NCBI GenBank assembly: GCA_965153455.1
Contig: OZ234502.1
Location: 15,903,495 to 15,967,494 of the forward strand
Length of the DNA stretch: 64,000 bases
Direction: 5' to 3'
From: Sphagnum compactum
Taxonomy: Eukaryota > Bryophyta > Sphagnopsida > Sphagnales
Within the stretch, counting starts at the first letter, position 1; each line of letters begins with the position of its first letter. This document shows, in pieces, positions 13,395 to 25,150 of the stretch. The notes beneath the pieces are model-generated. The model was not told where the DNA came from and made no database searches. It worked only from the letters and a program-made list of their open reading frames with translations. A program made the translations under genes and the position numbers.

Positions 13395-13890
13395 AATTGA
13401 AAAAAACATTAAGTTCCTACCTACTACCTACCTACCTTCTGACAACTCACAAAAGAGAGCAAAAGAAAAGAAAAAAGAACAAGGCGTTCATACGACGAAA
13501 AAGGAAAAAGACAAGAAAAGGAAGAGAGAAAGACAAAGACAAGACAAGAAAAGACAAGGAAAGTAAAAATTAAAAAAACAAAAGAAAATGAGAGGGGAAA
13601 AAAAAAAAGGAGGGAAAACGAAAAGAAAAGAAAAGAAAGGATATTATTTTATTATTTTTATTATTGAAAAAGGATTTCCGTCAGCTTTCATTGTTAAGGT
13701 CCTTTGCACGGGCAGTTCCACGATTCGCGGGCTGCTGGCAGGATTTCTTGTCCTCCAGGGGCTGCTGCCTGTGGGTGTCAGGTTTCCGGGAATCTTGGGA
13801 AACTCAGTTGGGCAGTTGGGCAGATTGTGCATGAAAAATGTGGAAAAAATAAATTATTCAATCTTTTGTTTAATGAGTGGGCCTTAGTAG
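13395..13890. other. Purine-rich tract (A/G) and flank, no gene seen
   Basis: From about 13440 to 13650 the plus strand is almost pure A and G (AAAAGAAAAG-type runs), a low-complexity tract that creates spurious lysine-rich open frames. After it comes a short GC-richer stretch (about 13690-13800) with no recognisable domain. Confidence 0.55.
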
Positions 13891-13949
13891 TATGTGTGTG
13901 TGTTTTATTCATTTTCATTCATTCATTTATTATTTCATTTAATTTTTTT

Positions 13950-14110
13950 ATATGTAATGTAGCTGAGGTGGTGATTGTTTAAAACTCAATTAAGCCAAAT
14001 TTGGCTATTAATCAAATATATGAAAGTAATAGAATTAGACATCCTTATATTTATTGGTTACCTACTTGAACCATGTATCCAAATCTGGCTATTTAAAAAA
14101 AAAAAAAAGG
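13950..14110 (+). repeat. Palindrome repeat family, plus copy
   Basis: TAATGTAGCTGAGGTGGTGA leads into AGCCAAATTTGGCT at 13993-14006, then ACATCCTTATATTTATTGG and TACCTACTTGAACCATGTAT. This is the most complete copy of the family in the window. Confidence 0.65.
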
Positions 14111-15114
14111 AATCTTTTTTACTTTGAGGATTTAAAAAATAAAATCATTGAATTTGCCACAAAAAGAAATAAAAAGGTTCACAACAATGGGGAATTTCAC
14201 ACCAAGTAAAAGGCTGAGCTCCATTGCCATCAATGTTTTTTTAAAAATAAAAATTGTGGTTTCAAAATATGATAATTTTTTTCCAAATTTTAAGAAAAAA
14301 TTAGTAGAATTTACACCCCAAAAAAATTTCAAAAAATAATTTTCTCAAAGAACTTGTCTCAAGGTGACAAAAATTCGCCCTAAAAAAAAAATCCTTCTTT
14401 CCTGGAGACTACCAGAGTACCACTCTTGGTACGGTTAGAAAGGGTCACTAAAAATGGCAATTTGAACACTGTTTTTTCCTCAAAATGTGGCGAATTTGGG
14501 CGATTCTCTACAGTGCAAGAGATTATGAATTTGAACAATTTTTTTGTCACCGAGAATTCAGTAAAAATCGAAAGCTCAGTGTTTTTTTTGGGGGATGAAA
14601 ATTGGATTTCCGACTTAAGTTAAAGAAGTCGCACAATGTATCCTTTGGAAATTAAGACTATTGAAGCTATAACCTAAAATTCATTCAAAAGGATAGAAGG
14701 CCATGCACTAGGCTATTCTTAGTAATTAAAGTCGAACCAAAGTTGCATAAGTATCACACGTAGTGCATTATAGTGGTGCCACCGTCGTCGAGTCGAGAGG
14801 ACCCATAGACTCGACGACCCATCTGTTCTGATCAGATCCGATCGATGAAGCTTCGAGACTTGAAATTAGTAGGAACCTTAATATTAGTGTGTCATGTGCA
14901 CGGCATTTGTGTACACGTGTTGGGTTAATTTTCGCCCTAACATTGCTAAAAATTTTAGCTTAAGTTTAGAAAAAATTCCCTAATAATTCCAACTTTTGTT
15001 AGTGTTCTAGTCAAAAGAGAGAATTGGGTTAACTAGTGTAGTTACCCAGGTTCTGCCCAAACGGAATTTCTGGGTGTCATGTGTAGCCTTATCTATCCTA
15101 CAGCAAAATATTTT

Positions 15115-15245
15115 GTAAAATATTTATATAGCCAGAGTGGTGTTCGTCTACAAGAGGAATTAGCCAAATTTGGCTACAGCTCAAAGGGAAAAGAAGAAAA
15201 TTTCAAAAATCCTTCTATATTTTCATGACATACTAGAACCTATTA
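15115..15245 (+). repeat. Palindrome repeat family, plus copy
   Basis: TATAGCCAGAGTGGTGTTCG, then AGCCAAATTTGGCT at 15162-15175, then a weakened ATCCTTCTATATTTTCATGA and CATACTAGAACCTA block. Same order as the copy at 13950-14110. Confidence 0.6.
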
Positions 15246-15895
15246 TCTGAATATTATTTTTCTGCATAATGCTGGAGTATGTACCTTGGCGGCTTTGCAA
15301 AAACTGTATTATTATTATTTTTAGAAATGTCAAAAATTTTGATTTTTTTTTTTTTCCTCAAAAAAGAGATTTTTTGGTGAAGAGAGATGAAGGGTATTTT
15401 TTAATATTCTTTTTTAATGGAATTTTCAGAATTAATTTATTATTTGACAGATATGTGCCAAAGCCACTAAGGTTACTACTCCACTTAATAATGGCGATTT
15501 GAGAAAAAAAAGAAATTCCTCAAAAGCTAGTGACATTGTTTGCATTTGTTTCACAAAAATTCTTTGTTGATGGAGTAGCATTGGACAATTATTTTTGGTT
15601 GCCAAAACTTGCCCCCCAAAAAAAATGCTGCACATAATACTGATATACCTCGACCCGTGGATCAACCAGTGTTATTTTTTCCTAGTGAAAATTTGCCATT
15701 TTTCAACAAAAAAGAAATTGGGAAAGTTTTGGAACTTTTTTTCTAGTGTAAATTCATTTTATTTCTTTTTTCTATTGCTAAATTTCACCAAAATTTCAAT
15801 ACCCAATAAAAAGCAAAAAATATAAAAAAATGGAACCATCAATTGAAAAATATGTTGTCTTGTGACATTTGGGAAATATATACCCACACAACATG

Positions 15896-15995
15896 GATGG
15901 ATGGATGGATGGTTTATATGCTGTCAAGATGGATGAATGCTTGGATCTAGTTTAATAGAACAATGAACAAGCGAATAGAACAATGAACAAGCGGT
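15896..15995. repeat. Short tandem repeats: GATG run and 20-bp duplication
   Basis: ATGG/GATG units repeat at about 15896-15911. A unit of about 20 bp (AATAGAACAATGAACAAGCG) occurs twice in a row at about 15955-15993, just at the left edge of the foldback. Confidence 0.75.
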
Positions 15996-16932
15996 GTGTC
16001 ACATTGTGGCCTTGCCATTTTACATTGAAAAGTATCTTAAGGCAAAAGAAGAATTATGGAAACTCAAATATTTCACCATGCAAAAATATAATCTTCAAAA
16101 AATCCTCAGAAAGAAACCAAAATCCTTCAAGATATTATAACTCTATAATAACTAATCTCAAGTTTCAACACAAGCCAAAATATCATCTTTCAAAAATCCT
16201 CATATATATAAGAATAGACCTATTATTATATTACCTAGGGGCCTATAAAAATCCCTTAAGCTACTATACTCTATAGTGAATCTAAACACTATATCCTTGC
16301 CTTGGTAGGCATGGCCAACAAACCCAATTGCCTGAAAAGGAAAAAGGGTACAATGATTGAAAGAGGAAGATACCCAAGACTCAAATTAGGTCTATGGTGT
16401 CTTGTGCCAACAAGGACCCTTGTTGGCACAGGTATGCATATGATCATCAACTTTGTTTGTGAAGACGAGACCAAATGCACATAATCATTTTGCTTGTTTG
16501 TGGAAGCATCCAAATCCCACATGATCCATTTGTTTGTTTGTTTGTTTGTTTGTGGAAGTCACCAAATCCATGAGATCATCATCATGAGCTTTGTTGGCCT
16601 TGCCTACTACCAAGGCAAGGATATTGTGTTTAGAGATTATAGAGTATAGTAGCTTAAGGGATTTTGGCCGGCCCCTACTAGCTAATAATAATAGGTCTAT
16701 TTTTATTTTATATGAGGATTTTTGAAAGTTGATATATTTTGGCATGTGTTGAAACTTGAGATTAGTTATAGAGTTATGATATCTTGAAGGATTTTGGTTT
16801 CTTTTAGAGGATATTTTTGAAGATTATATTTTTGCATGGTGAAATATTTGAATTTTCATAAATTCTTCTTTTGCCTTAAGATACTTTTTAATGTAAATGG
16901 CAAGGCCATGGTGTGTGACACACCCCTTGTTT
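15986..16932. mobile_element. Large imperfect foldback (inverted repeat, ~335-bp arms)
   Basis: The left arm (15986-16322) reads as the reverse complement of the right arm (16590-16932) along nearly its whole length. Paired landmarks include GGTGTGTCAC with GTGTGACACACC, CCTTAAGGCAAAAGAAG-type blocks with CTTCTTTTGCCTTAAG, and CCTTGCCTTGGTAGGC with GCCTACTACCAAGGCAAGG. The ~267-bp loop holds a perfect small palindrome, 13-bp arms 16403-16415 and 16418-16430 around a 2-base loop, and a TTTG microsatellite. No transposase is present. It could be a foldback/MITE-type element or an inverted duplication able to make a long hairpin RNA. Confidence 0.8.
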
Positions 16933-18570
16933 ATGGAAGCAACCCAAGGTTTCCACGGGTGTTGGCCAGGTATTTGAAATTGCAACAAGCACTATGCATG
17001 CTACATCATCAAACCCAAGAGAATAAAGAGGTGAGTCTAATCCCAAGTCAAATGGGCCTAACTTTTGGAATTTTAACCCCATGAAGTATTGTGAGAGAAC
17101 TACCATTAGTTTAATGAAGTGCATACCATCAAATTGACTTGTCTCATGTAAAAAAACAAACCAAAAAAAATCAACCCCCCTTTTCCCTTGCCTCCTCACC
17201 AAAGGGGAAAAGAAGTGGGCTTCTAATAGGATTTTTTTTTCCTGACTTTGTCCCTTTCTAATTCTCTCCTACACCAATACCCCACTTCACAACCATGGGT
17301 ACCCATTTAGGGAAGTTACCTACCACATAGTTTCTATATAGGTACTTATTGGATGATTCTATTAATTAGTGAGAGGGTGGCACCCACAATTTTTTCTCTT
17401 TTCTTTTCCCAGGAAGAGCCATTTTGATTGGGCCCATCACCAATATTTTTGGAACATGGGGGCACTCCTAAATATGCTTCCCTCCCTCAAATAGAAGCAT
17501 GCTTTGTCCGGCTTCCCTTTGGCTTGAGAAAAGGTTTAGGGTGCTTGCCCTCACTTGTATGACTTATATACATGAAAGTTGAACCACCAAACAATATGGG
17601 ATTTAAAATGAAGTGATAATGGGAACACATTGGGAATAGACCCAACCCTCTCCCCTCCCCCCCCCTTTCAAAACAAAAAAACTAAGCCCCTAAGCCTTCT
17701 CATTGGCGACATGAAATATCTTTTTTCAAAAGAGTTAAATCACCATTTTCAATGTGGACTTACCCCAATTATAAACTATGGGTAGGGTAGAGGTGCTCAT
17801 CATTGATCACTTTGGCAAATCTTTCTCAATTCTTCTCCATTTTGAGTGATTTAAAATGTTACAGAACCGCATTCTCAAGCTCTAGAAATCATCTTGGAAA
17901 TGCAAAGCCAAAAGAGCAATAAAGAAAATTTTTTTAAAAAAAATTACAAGAGATGTTTTTTTCATTTTTTTTCATTTTGACCCCTCCTCCTTCATCAGTG
18001 CATAACTTTCTCATTTTTTTTGGGTTCAAATTGAGCGATTTAAATTGCTTTGAAATTGTCATCTTAAGCTTTACAAATCATCTTCTACCTCTAAAGGCAA
18101 CAAAATGATACTTAAGGATTTTCTGTGGGGATTGGAAATAGGCTATGAACTGTTTGCTCAAAAAAATTCTGTAAAAACAACCCTGCTACTTTGGGGGGGG
18201 GTTCATAACTTTTTCACCTCCAACTCTTTTTGGCCAATTTTTAGTGCAATAGATGTGCCAAGAGGAGGGCTCCATCTACTCTTTGGACACCATAAACAAT
18301 GGGGCCGTCCTGCAAACATGGTGAGCAAACCCTACCTTAGGTGATCGCTCATGGGTTGTTCTACCCTACTCATTTAGGCAAGGTACCTATAAGATTTTAA
18401 GTTGGGTGAAATGGGAATCAAATTTTTTTCCTATGTAAAGAAACGCAATGGAGAATTTTATTTATTTTAGCAAAATTTTGAACTTTTTTTTCATAACTTC
18501 AAATGATTAATTGAAAAAATTGCTGAAAATAAGTAATTCAAACATCATAACAAATTGCCAAGTTTCTATA
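16933..18570. other. Intergenic DNA, no gene seen
   Basis: Short frames only. The stretch has many C- and G-run patches (for example about 17655 and 18193). I recognise no domain, RNA gene or terminal repeat here. Confidence 0.4.
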
Positions 18571-18574
18571 AACA

Positions 18575-18710
18575 GTTCAAGTCGGTAGCCAAAAATATAT
18601 AAGGATGTTTTTTTTATAAAACTATTTCATATTTTGTTAATAGTCAAATTTGGTTAAATGTGCTTGAGGATGATCATCACCTAGGCTACATCACAAATCA
18701 AGAAAAAAAA
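18575..18710 (-). repeat. Palindrome repeat family, reverse copy
   Basis: GTAGCCAAAAATATATAAGG, a decayed palindrome AGTCAAATTTGGTT at 18642-18655, then GATGATCATCACCTAGGCTACATCACA. This is the family order read on the opposite strand and pairs well with the copy at 20720-20880. Confidence 0.6.
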
Positions 18711-18714
18711 TTTG

Positions 18715-20715
18715 ATTGCAAGGGTAAGGTTTGAAGTGTGACACCACGTAAAATTGTAAAATTGAAGAATTCTTAGTTTGAAAACTAATTGTAAGAGATC
18801 AAATTTTTCTTTCATTTCATTCTTGTTAAATTCGATACACTTTGATGTTCACATTATTGTTTGAAAGGTCAAAATTGTGTCAACTCATGAAAGTTATCCA
18901 TGAAGTCAGGCGATTAGGGGTGAGAATGGCCGGCATAATAGGACATCAAATGTATAACTGGGAATGAAATTTTGCAAAACGAAATAATTGGGACACAAAA
19001 TAGTTTTTCCATCAATTTTGGTGGTAAACTGAGTTTCAGCCCCTCTTTCCTTTTTCCTTAGCTAGCGCCTCCACTGCTAGTACATATATTTTCACTTGCT
19101 CCTACTTGTACAATTACTATAATTAGTCTCGAACCCTGTGCATTAAATGTTGAGTTTCAGCATTTCAAACTGAGATTTAATAAAATTTCCTTACTTTGCG
19201 GATACCACTGAAAGAGGGGATGAAAGAGACGATGACTTTATGGGATAACTTTATCATGTGAAATGCAATTGTTAAAAAAATGCACTTAGATGCAAAATAA
19301 ATACACCACTGATCAGATCAGAGGAACTGCTTTTTGGTCTCTTCTTTTCTATTTGAACCATCATTGCCTATGCAAGTCAAGGATTGCCTGTCTTCCTTTT
19401 TTTAAGGGTTTTTTTGGCTAACCTTTGTTGTTGAGCAATGAAGAGCTTTTTGGTTCTCCTTTTCTTTCCCAAGAAATCACATTTTCAGGTCATAAATTGA
19501 CTTTTTGTAGTGTTCTTTTCTGACTCTCTTATCCTTAAAATCTTCCACTTTCCCATCAATACGGTGTTGTGTTTGAGGGGATTTTGGTTTATTCCATTTA
19601 TTTGATAATTTCTTTTTCCATTTTTGATGGTTTAATCTTAGGTGAATGTTAAGAAATTATACGAAAGATCATTACACATAATAAGCACCGATTAATTGGC
19701 GATAGTTGTCAAAGACCCAAAAGATAATTTGTGCTAATAAATTCATTTGAACCACGACTTAATCCATTGAAGGTGGACTAATCATATGGTTGTAGTGGAA
19801 AAGTTAACAAGCCTTTTTACCAATTAAATAGTTTTAAAACAAAATGTAATGAGAGAAGAAGAGTATGCGGAACGGAACTATATAACAACTCAATAACCAA
19901 AGGTCATAAATATTTGTTAGGAAAAAAACTTTTACAAAAATCTAAAGCATATCTTTTCAATAAAATCCCAATTTTGTGTTTCATTAATTACTTCATGTGG
20001 AGGTTTTGTCAAACCATGTTTTTTCATGTTATGTGCTTTTAAACTACCGTTGAAAACATTTTGGGTGCTCTCGACACATATTGATGACTTTTGGGCTGAT
20101 GACTTTTATTGCATATTTGATGAGTAGTTGATTGTAATTAAAAACAAACATGAATGGATTTGGTTCAAACAACTAAGGTCAGCACCATTGATTGAAAGAA
20201 AAAAATTATTGAAATGGTCGATTAGGGTGACTAACTACCAAGTCCAATGACGGAATTATGTAAACCCTATGATGTCATACCATCTTCAACCAGTGTTTTT
20301 TTCTTAAATTATTATTTTAAAAAATTGAAATCCAAAATTTGGGGAATGTTTTTTCGCAAAATTAGAAAATGTAGTATAATTTTCACTAGGAAAAAAATTC
20401 CAAATTTTCCCAATTTTTTTTTGGGTTGAAAAATGGCAAAATTTTGACCCTCCCAAAGGAAATCATCCCCCACCTTAGACATTTTCAATAAAGCAAGTCA
20501 ACAAGTAACAAATTCATGCAGGTTAATAATCTGAAGATGAGCTTGCCAAAAAAAACTGTCAAATGTGTTTTCACTCAATAATTTTTTTTCATTTTTCTGA
20601 CCCAAAAAAACCCCCCCCAAAAAGTATTTTTCTAGTGTATATTTGACTAATATTGCTAGATTATTTTTGGAAAATTTTGCCAAAATTTTAATCTCACAAA
20701 ATTATTTTATTTTAT
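18715..20715. other. AT-rich intergenic DNA, no gene seen
   Basis: No domain, tRNA-like fold or retroelement motif was recognised. Long A and T runs dominate. Confidence 0.4.
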
Positions 20716-20719
20716 TTTT

Positions 20720-20880
20720 TCAATCTTGTGATGTAGCCAAGGTGAGAATCATCCATAAACCAAATTAGCAAAAAATGGCTAATAAAAAAACATTAAAGGA
20801 AAAAAAACTAAACATCATTATACATTTTCGGCTACCTACTTGAACCATGTATGTAAATATAATGATTATTTTAATATATA
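20720..20880 (+). repeat. Palindrome repeat family, plus copy
   Basis: TCTTGTGATGTAGCCAAGGT, GAATCATCCATAAACC, a decayed palindrome core (TTAGCAAAAAATGGCTAA), then ACATCATTATACATTTTCGG and CTACCTACTTGAACCATGTA. Same order as 13950-14110. Confidence 0.6.
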
Positions 20881-21235
20881 TTTTTATTTCATTTTATTTT
20901 GTGAGGTTTTCTTAACAAAAAGATAATTAAATTTGCAACAGAAAAATTTCACAACAGTGAAATTTCGCACACACAAAAAAAAAGATGCCATTTTCTTTAA
21001 TTGGGTGGATCTCTTTATGTGTTGTGCGGGTATTTGATTTTGTTAATAACCTTCCATTCTAGTCTTTTTAAACTTTGAAAAAATCAATGATCCACCAGTT
21101 TTGGTTTTTTGATTTTTTTTTTCAAAAAAAATTTAAAAAAGCCTCCCATAACAGTTCATTTCATAATCTCAAAGAACCGCGGGTTTTTGGTTGATTCTTT
21201 CCTTGTTTTCAATTTAATTTTGGGAGGATGGTGGT

Positions 21236-21236
21236 C

Positions 21237-21287
<51 letters not shown>

Positions 21288-21294
21288 AGAACCG
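21236..21294. repeat. (AT)n(GT)n microsatellite
   Basis: An AT run passes directly into a GT run of about 17 units and ends in ATAAG, adjoining the 85-bp tandem repeat. Confidence 0.9.
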
Positions 21295-21455
21295 TTTCGC
21301 CAAATGTCTGAGAATAGCAGTTAATAGGTTCAAGAACCGCCCATGATACCCGGAAGGTGCTTGGTGTACATAAGAACCGTACCTCTTAATTTCTGAGCAT
21401 ATCAGTTGTTAGGTTAAAGAACCGCCTGATAACCGGAGGGGGCGCATGGTGTGAT
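21285..21455. repeat. 85-bp tandem repeat, two copies
   Basis: Two units start at 21287 and 21372, each opening with AAGAACCG and containing CTGAG(A/C)AT, CAGTT(A/G), GAACCGCC and a GATA(C)CCGGA block followed by TGGTGT. The spacing is 85 bp. A related AAAGAACCGCGG lies upstream near 21173. It is followed directly by a 28-base G run. Confidence 0.75.
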
Positions 21456-21471
21456 ACCAGCACAAGAAGGT

Positions 21472-21499
21472 GGGGGGGGGGGGGGGGGGGGGGGGGGGG
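21472..21499. repeat. Poly-G run of 28
   Basis: An uninterrupted run of 28 G on the plus strand. It is either a G-quadruplex-capable tract or an inflated homopolymer from assembly. Confidence 0.85.
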
Positions 21500-22590
21500 T
21501 ATGTATGATGATGATCATGCTGATCTCATGCTGGTAGTGTTGTTATTATGTCAATTGTGGAGAAAGTATGTGGGTGTTGTTGGCATCTGTGATGATGAAT
21601 GGTGTGGTTGGGAATATATATATATGCTACCTACCATTTCAAGGAAGCAAGACAACTCCAGAGCACATATGATCGATCTCTCCTGAACTATATCTCCTGG
21701 AAATGAGAACTTTTGCTGTGTACATGTGTGTGTTTTTGTGTGTGTTTTGGTGTGTGTGTGTGTGTGTGTGTTTTTTTTGTGTGTCAGAGAGTGTCATCAG
21801 AGTAGTGAACAATCACAGAGCTCACCAAGGGTGTGATGCAAGCTAAGCTGAAGATTTAACTAACTTTGCTACCTGGCTTGTCTACAAAATTTGATCAGGA
21901 GGAATCTCTGTGAGATTTTGTTCTCTTTGGTGAAAAGAGAGTACACTACAAGTCTTTGAACTCTTTTGGGCATTTCATGATGTTCTTTTGAATCAACCTC
22001 GAATGTGCAACTTTTAGCCATTTGAGTACTGAAGAAACCTTTTGAGTACCCAAGAAACCTCACCTCCTCCAACGAGATTCCTTGTAGTGTATTCGGAGGA
22101 ATGCTTACCCAGCATGAGAGCCCCATGGGGCATAATTTTGAAAAATGAAATGCCCGCTGTGCACCTGTGGGCATGCCCAAAGTCTTTTATTTATTTATTT
22201 ATACTTTAATTTAATTTATTTCATTTTAAATTTATTTTTAACTCCCCATGATACCTGGTGGGTACCCAATGGATACCGATCCACTTTCACGAGAAATTAT
22301 TTTTAATTTAAAATTCATTAAAAAAATTTCACCATGTAACTCCCTCGGCCATGGGCATTATTGGAATTGGGCTTGCCATAGCTTTGCCTTGTGTAGGCCT
22401 TTATTCTTTCAAAAATCTTGAAATTTTCAAGAGAAAAACCAGAGAAAAAAAAATGTGTCAAGGAAAGTATTGTATATTGAGAATTTTGTATTTGTTGAAA
22501 TGAATTAATTATTCAACAAACATGTGTTGGAGTTGCCAATGGACTACTGTAATTCTCAAAAGATCATTGAGTAGGCCTAAGTTAAGCAAA
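21500..22590. other. Intergenic DNA with GT microsatellites, no gene seen
   Basis: GT-rich simple repeats lie at about 21720-21782. No coding region was recognised. Confidence 0.45.
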
Positions 22591-22594
22591 TGGC

Positions 22595-22850
22595 CACCAT
22601 CATTACCAAAACTCTTGGGCATCATCACCATAACTTGTGTGCACCATTCTTAGAACTAGTTGATTGATGCCTTCACCATTTTTATTTTTGCCATCACCAA
22701 AGCCAAGCTTTCCCAAATGTCATTGCCAAAACTTGTGGGCACCATTGCTAGAGCTGGTTGACATCTTTGCCTTGTTTGTTGAAGTGCCCCCCCCATCACC
22801 AAAGCCTCACCTTGTTTGTATTGGCACTATCATTGGCCAACTTTGTGGAG
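22595..22850. repeat. Degenerate minisatellite (CACCATTGCT.AGAGCT type)
   Basis: Variants of ACTTGTG(G/T)GCACCATT, CTAGAACTAGTTGAT / CTAGAGCTGGTTGAC and CCATCACCAAAGCC recur about every 100 bp, two to three imperfect copies. Purely repetitive, no coding signal. Confidence 0.5.
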
Positions 22851-22929
22851 CAACAAAGATGTTACTATTCTAAGCATTGATCTCTCCCAACATTTATGAA
22901 ACAATGCCTTGTTCACGATCATTATTGTT

Positions 22930-23690
22930 GCCCAACTTTGCCAAACCCTAGCAAGGAATATGTTGCTCCAAAGCTTTGAGCTTTGCGACTACACCCCAAG
23001 ATCAGATGTGTTGCTTTAAAACTTAACCCCAATGACTCCCCAAGCTAAGATTGCGATAAACTTGACATCTACTCTAAGTATTGCCAAGATTCTTCGATGG
23101 AAGCTAGTGGATTACATGATGTATATGAAGCTCCATCTCCAAGAGGAAAGAAAGTGATGCAATAGATAGTAATATTTTCAACCATGTAGTAGATTAAACA
23201 ACTTCCATGACCCACATTTCCAAGGAAAGCCCTTGTTTTCACTATGATTGGGCTGTATAGTTTTTTCAACCTCTAACGTTCTATTCCAAAATACAAATCA
23301 AGTGCCTAAATGACTTCTTAATATTTTAAAATAGATCATTAATTTTGCATTAAATTAAAGTTTGAATTGAACTTTGAACCAAATATTCAATCGAAAACAT
23401 ATGAACAAATAAATTCCCATGACAACCTCATCATGGGAAGGAAGCCTACATTACAAGCTTGAACTCCCATACAAATCACCAACATTTCAAACTTCCAATA
23501 CAAAGGACATGATGCTAATAACATGTAACAATCACAAGTTTCCGAATGTTGTGCGAAAAAAAACTACAAGAACAGCGATGCTCTGGTACTTACCAAGGTA
23601 TTCTCAATGGGAAGTAGGAAGGTTGTTAACTTTCAACTCAGTCATGATGGGTTTCCGATGGATGATGGTGCACTGGTGAGAGCTGGGTGG
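22930..23690. other. Intergenic DNA, no gene seen
   Basis: Only short open frames without recognisable motifs. Confidence 0.4.
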
Positions 23691-23692
23691 TA

Positions 23693-23735
23693 GGGTTTAG
23701 GATTTAGGGTTTAAAAAGACCTAAACCCTAATCCC
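23693..23735. repeat. Interstitial telomere-like repeat
   Basis: GGTAGGGTTTAGGATTTAGG runs into GGTTTAAAA and then CCTAAACCCTAATCCC. TTTAGGG motifs on one strand are followed at once by CCCTAAA on the other, a small head-to-head arrangement. Confidence 0.7.
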
Positions 23736-24547
23736 TAATCGACAAGCTATAACACAAATTGCAGAAAGTATTCATGGACAAAAGATTGGCAGCGGTGAGC
23801 TACACTTCAACAAATGCTAGAGTCGGTTACAACAATAAAAGCGAAGGTCATAGCTGTTGTTGGGAAGTGCAATTACCATAAGGTGCAAGGAATAATAATA
23901 ACTTGGAAACAAGTGAAGTGGTGGGAGCTACAACAAGTCATGACAAAGAGTGAGAAGTTAGAACACATGAAAACAACAACAATAACAACCAAAAATCGCC
24001 ATTAATGTAGTTAGGGTAAATGCACCTACCCAATGCAGTTCCGTGCTCTGATGGGTTGGTTGCTGAGGAAGGAGTTTTAGTTGGGCAGAGTCTATAGCAC
24101 CCTGACTTACACAGTTCTTCACTTAGAACTACAAGTTCTCAAAAAACCAAAGAACCTAACCCTGAAGTACCCATATTTTTATTGTCCAATTCATTAGTTC
24201 TTTGAGGAAAAACTCATTGATTCTTTGCAAAAAAAAAATCACCACCAAAAAACTTATTGCTGGAGGATCTTCTGACACCTTGTTTTATAATAGTCTACTG
24301 CCTGGGCATTGCCATTAATGTAAGTTGGGCTTCAAAATGTTACATAGTATCTAAGAAAATTGCAAAAAGCTCTAATAATTACTCAACACCCAAAAGCTCC
24401 AATCCAAATTGTCAGCAGCAGTCTGACAGCATTAATCCCTTCCTCCCACTAAACAATCTAGTCAGTGCACATTCCCCAAAGTGTTCAATAAAGACCCACA
24501 ACAACCAAACGCCAGACTTGGCCAGAAGTGAACCAGGGTCAAGCAGT

Positions 24548-24580
24548 GGACCCCAAACCCTAAACCCTAAACCCTAAACC
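24548..24580. repeat. Interstitial telomere repeat (CCCTAAA)n
   Basis: Three to four consecutive CCCTAAA units, the Arabidopsis-type plant telomere motif, embedded in AT-rich DNA. Confidence 0.85.
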
Positions 24581-24699
24581 ACTTCCATTGCCCTACTAAG
24601 CCACCTATTTTGCTTACCCTTTTTTCTTTAGGTAGTTAACTACGTAGTGTGAAGTGGAAGTAGGAGGGTAATGTTGTAAGAATTTATTTATTTTTAATT

Positions 24700-25090
24700 T
24701 ATTTTTTTGTTTCGCAATTGTAAGTCATGACAAGTGATTTTTCCCAAAGAAGAAAAACTAAGAATAACTATTTGGATTTATTTTTTCTAAGTTTTAAATG
24801 GACGAAATTTTCTAATTTTCTGGAATTTTTTGGTCAATTTTTCGATATTAATAAATCAGGCGAGAAAATTCTTTTTCTTAAAAACCAATGTTGTAAGAAG
24901 TTTTTTTTGCAACTGAAAAGTTCTGACCAGTGATTTTTTCCCCAAAAAAATCTAGAAAAAAAAAATTTAGCGAATTTTTTTTTCTAATTTCTCAAAAATC
25001 ACTAATTTTCCTAATTTTCTTTGCAAATTTTTCGATATTACAAACTCAGGCGAGAATTTTTTTTATTATTTTTTAAAGAAGAAAAACCCA
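24700..25090. repeat. ~190-196-bp tandem duplication, two diverged copies
   Basis: GACAAGTGATTTTTCCC (24729) and GACCAGTGATTTTTTCCC (24925), and TTCGATATTAATAAATCAGG (24842) and TTCGATATTACAAACTCAGG (25032), mark two copies in the same order at 190-196 bp spacing. AT-rich, non-coding. Confidence 0.7.
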
Positions 25091-25121
25091 GGTGGTTAAC
25101 TCGTGTGAGGAGTCGTGACTC

Positions 25122-25150
25122 CTCCTAAACCCTAAAAACCCTAAACCCAT
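25122..25150. repeat. Interstitial telomere-like repeat
   Basis: CCTAAACCCTAAAAACCCTA followed by AACCC: three CCCTAAA-type units with one expanded A run, immediately right of the tandem duplication. Confidence 0.75.

Noticed and set aside
13366-13887. Lysine-rich open frames
   Set aside because: They arise from the A/G low-complexity tract, not from a gene.
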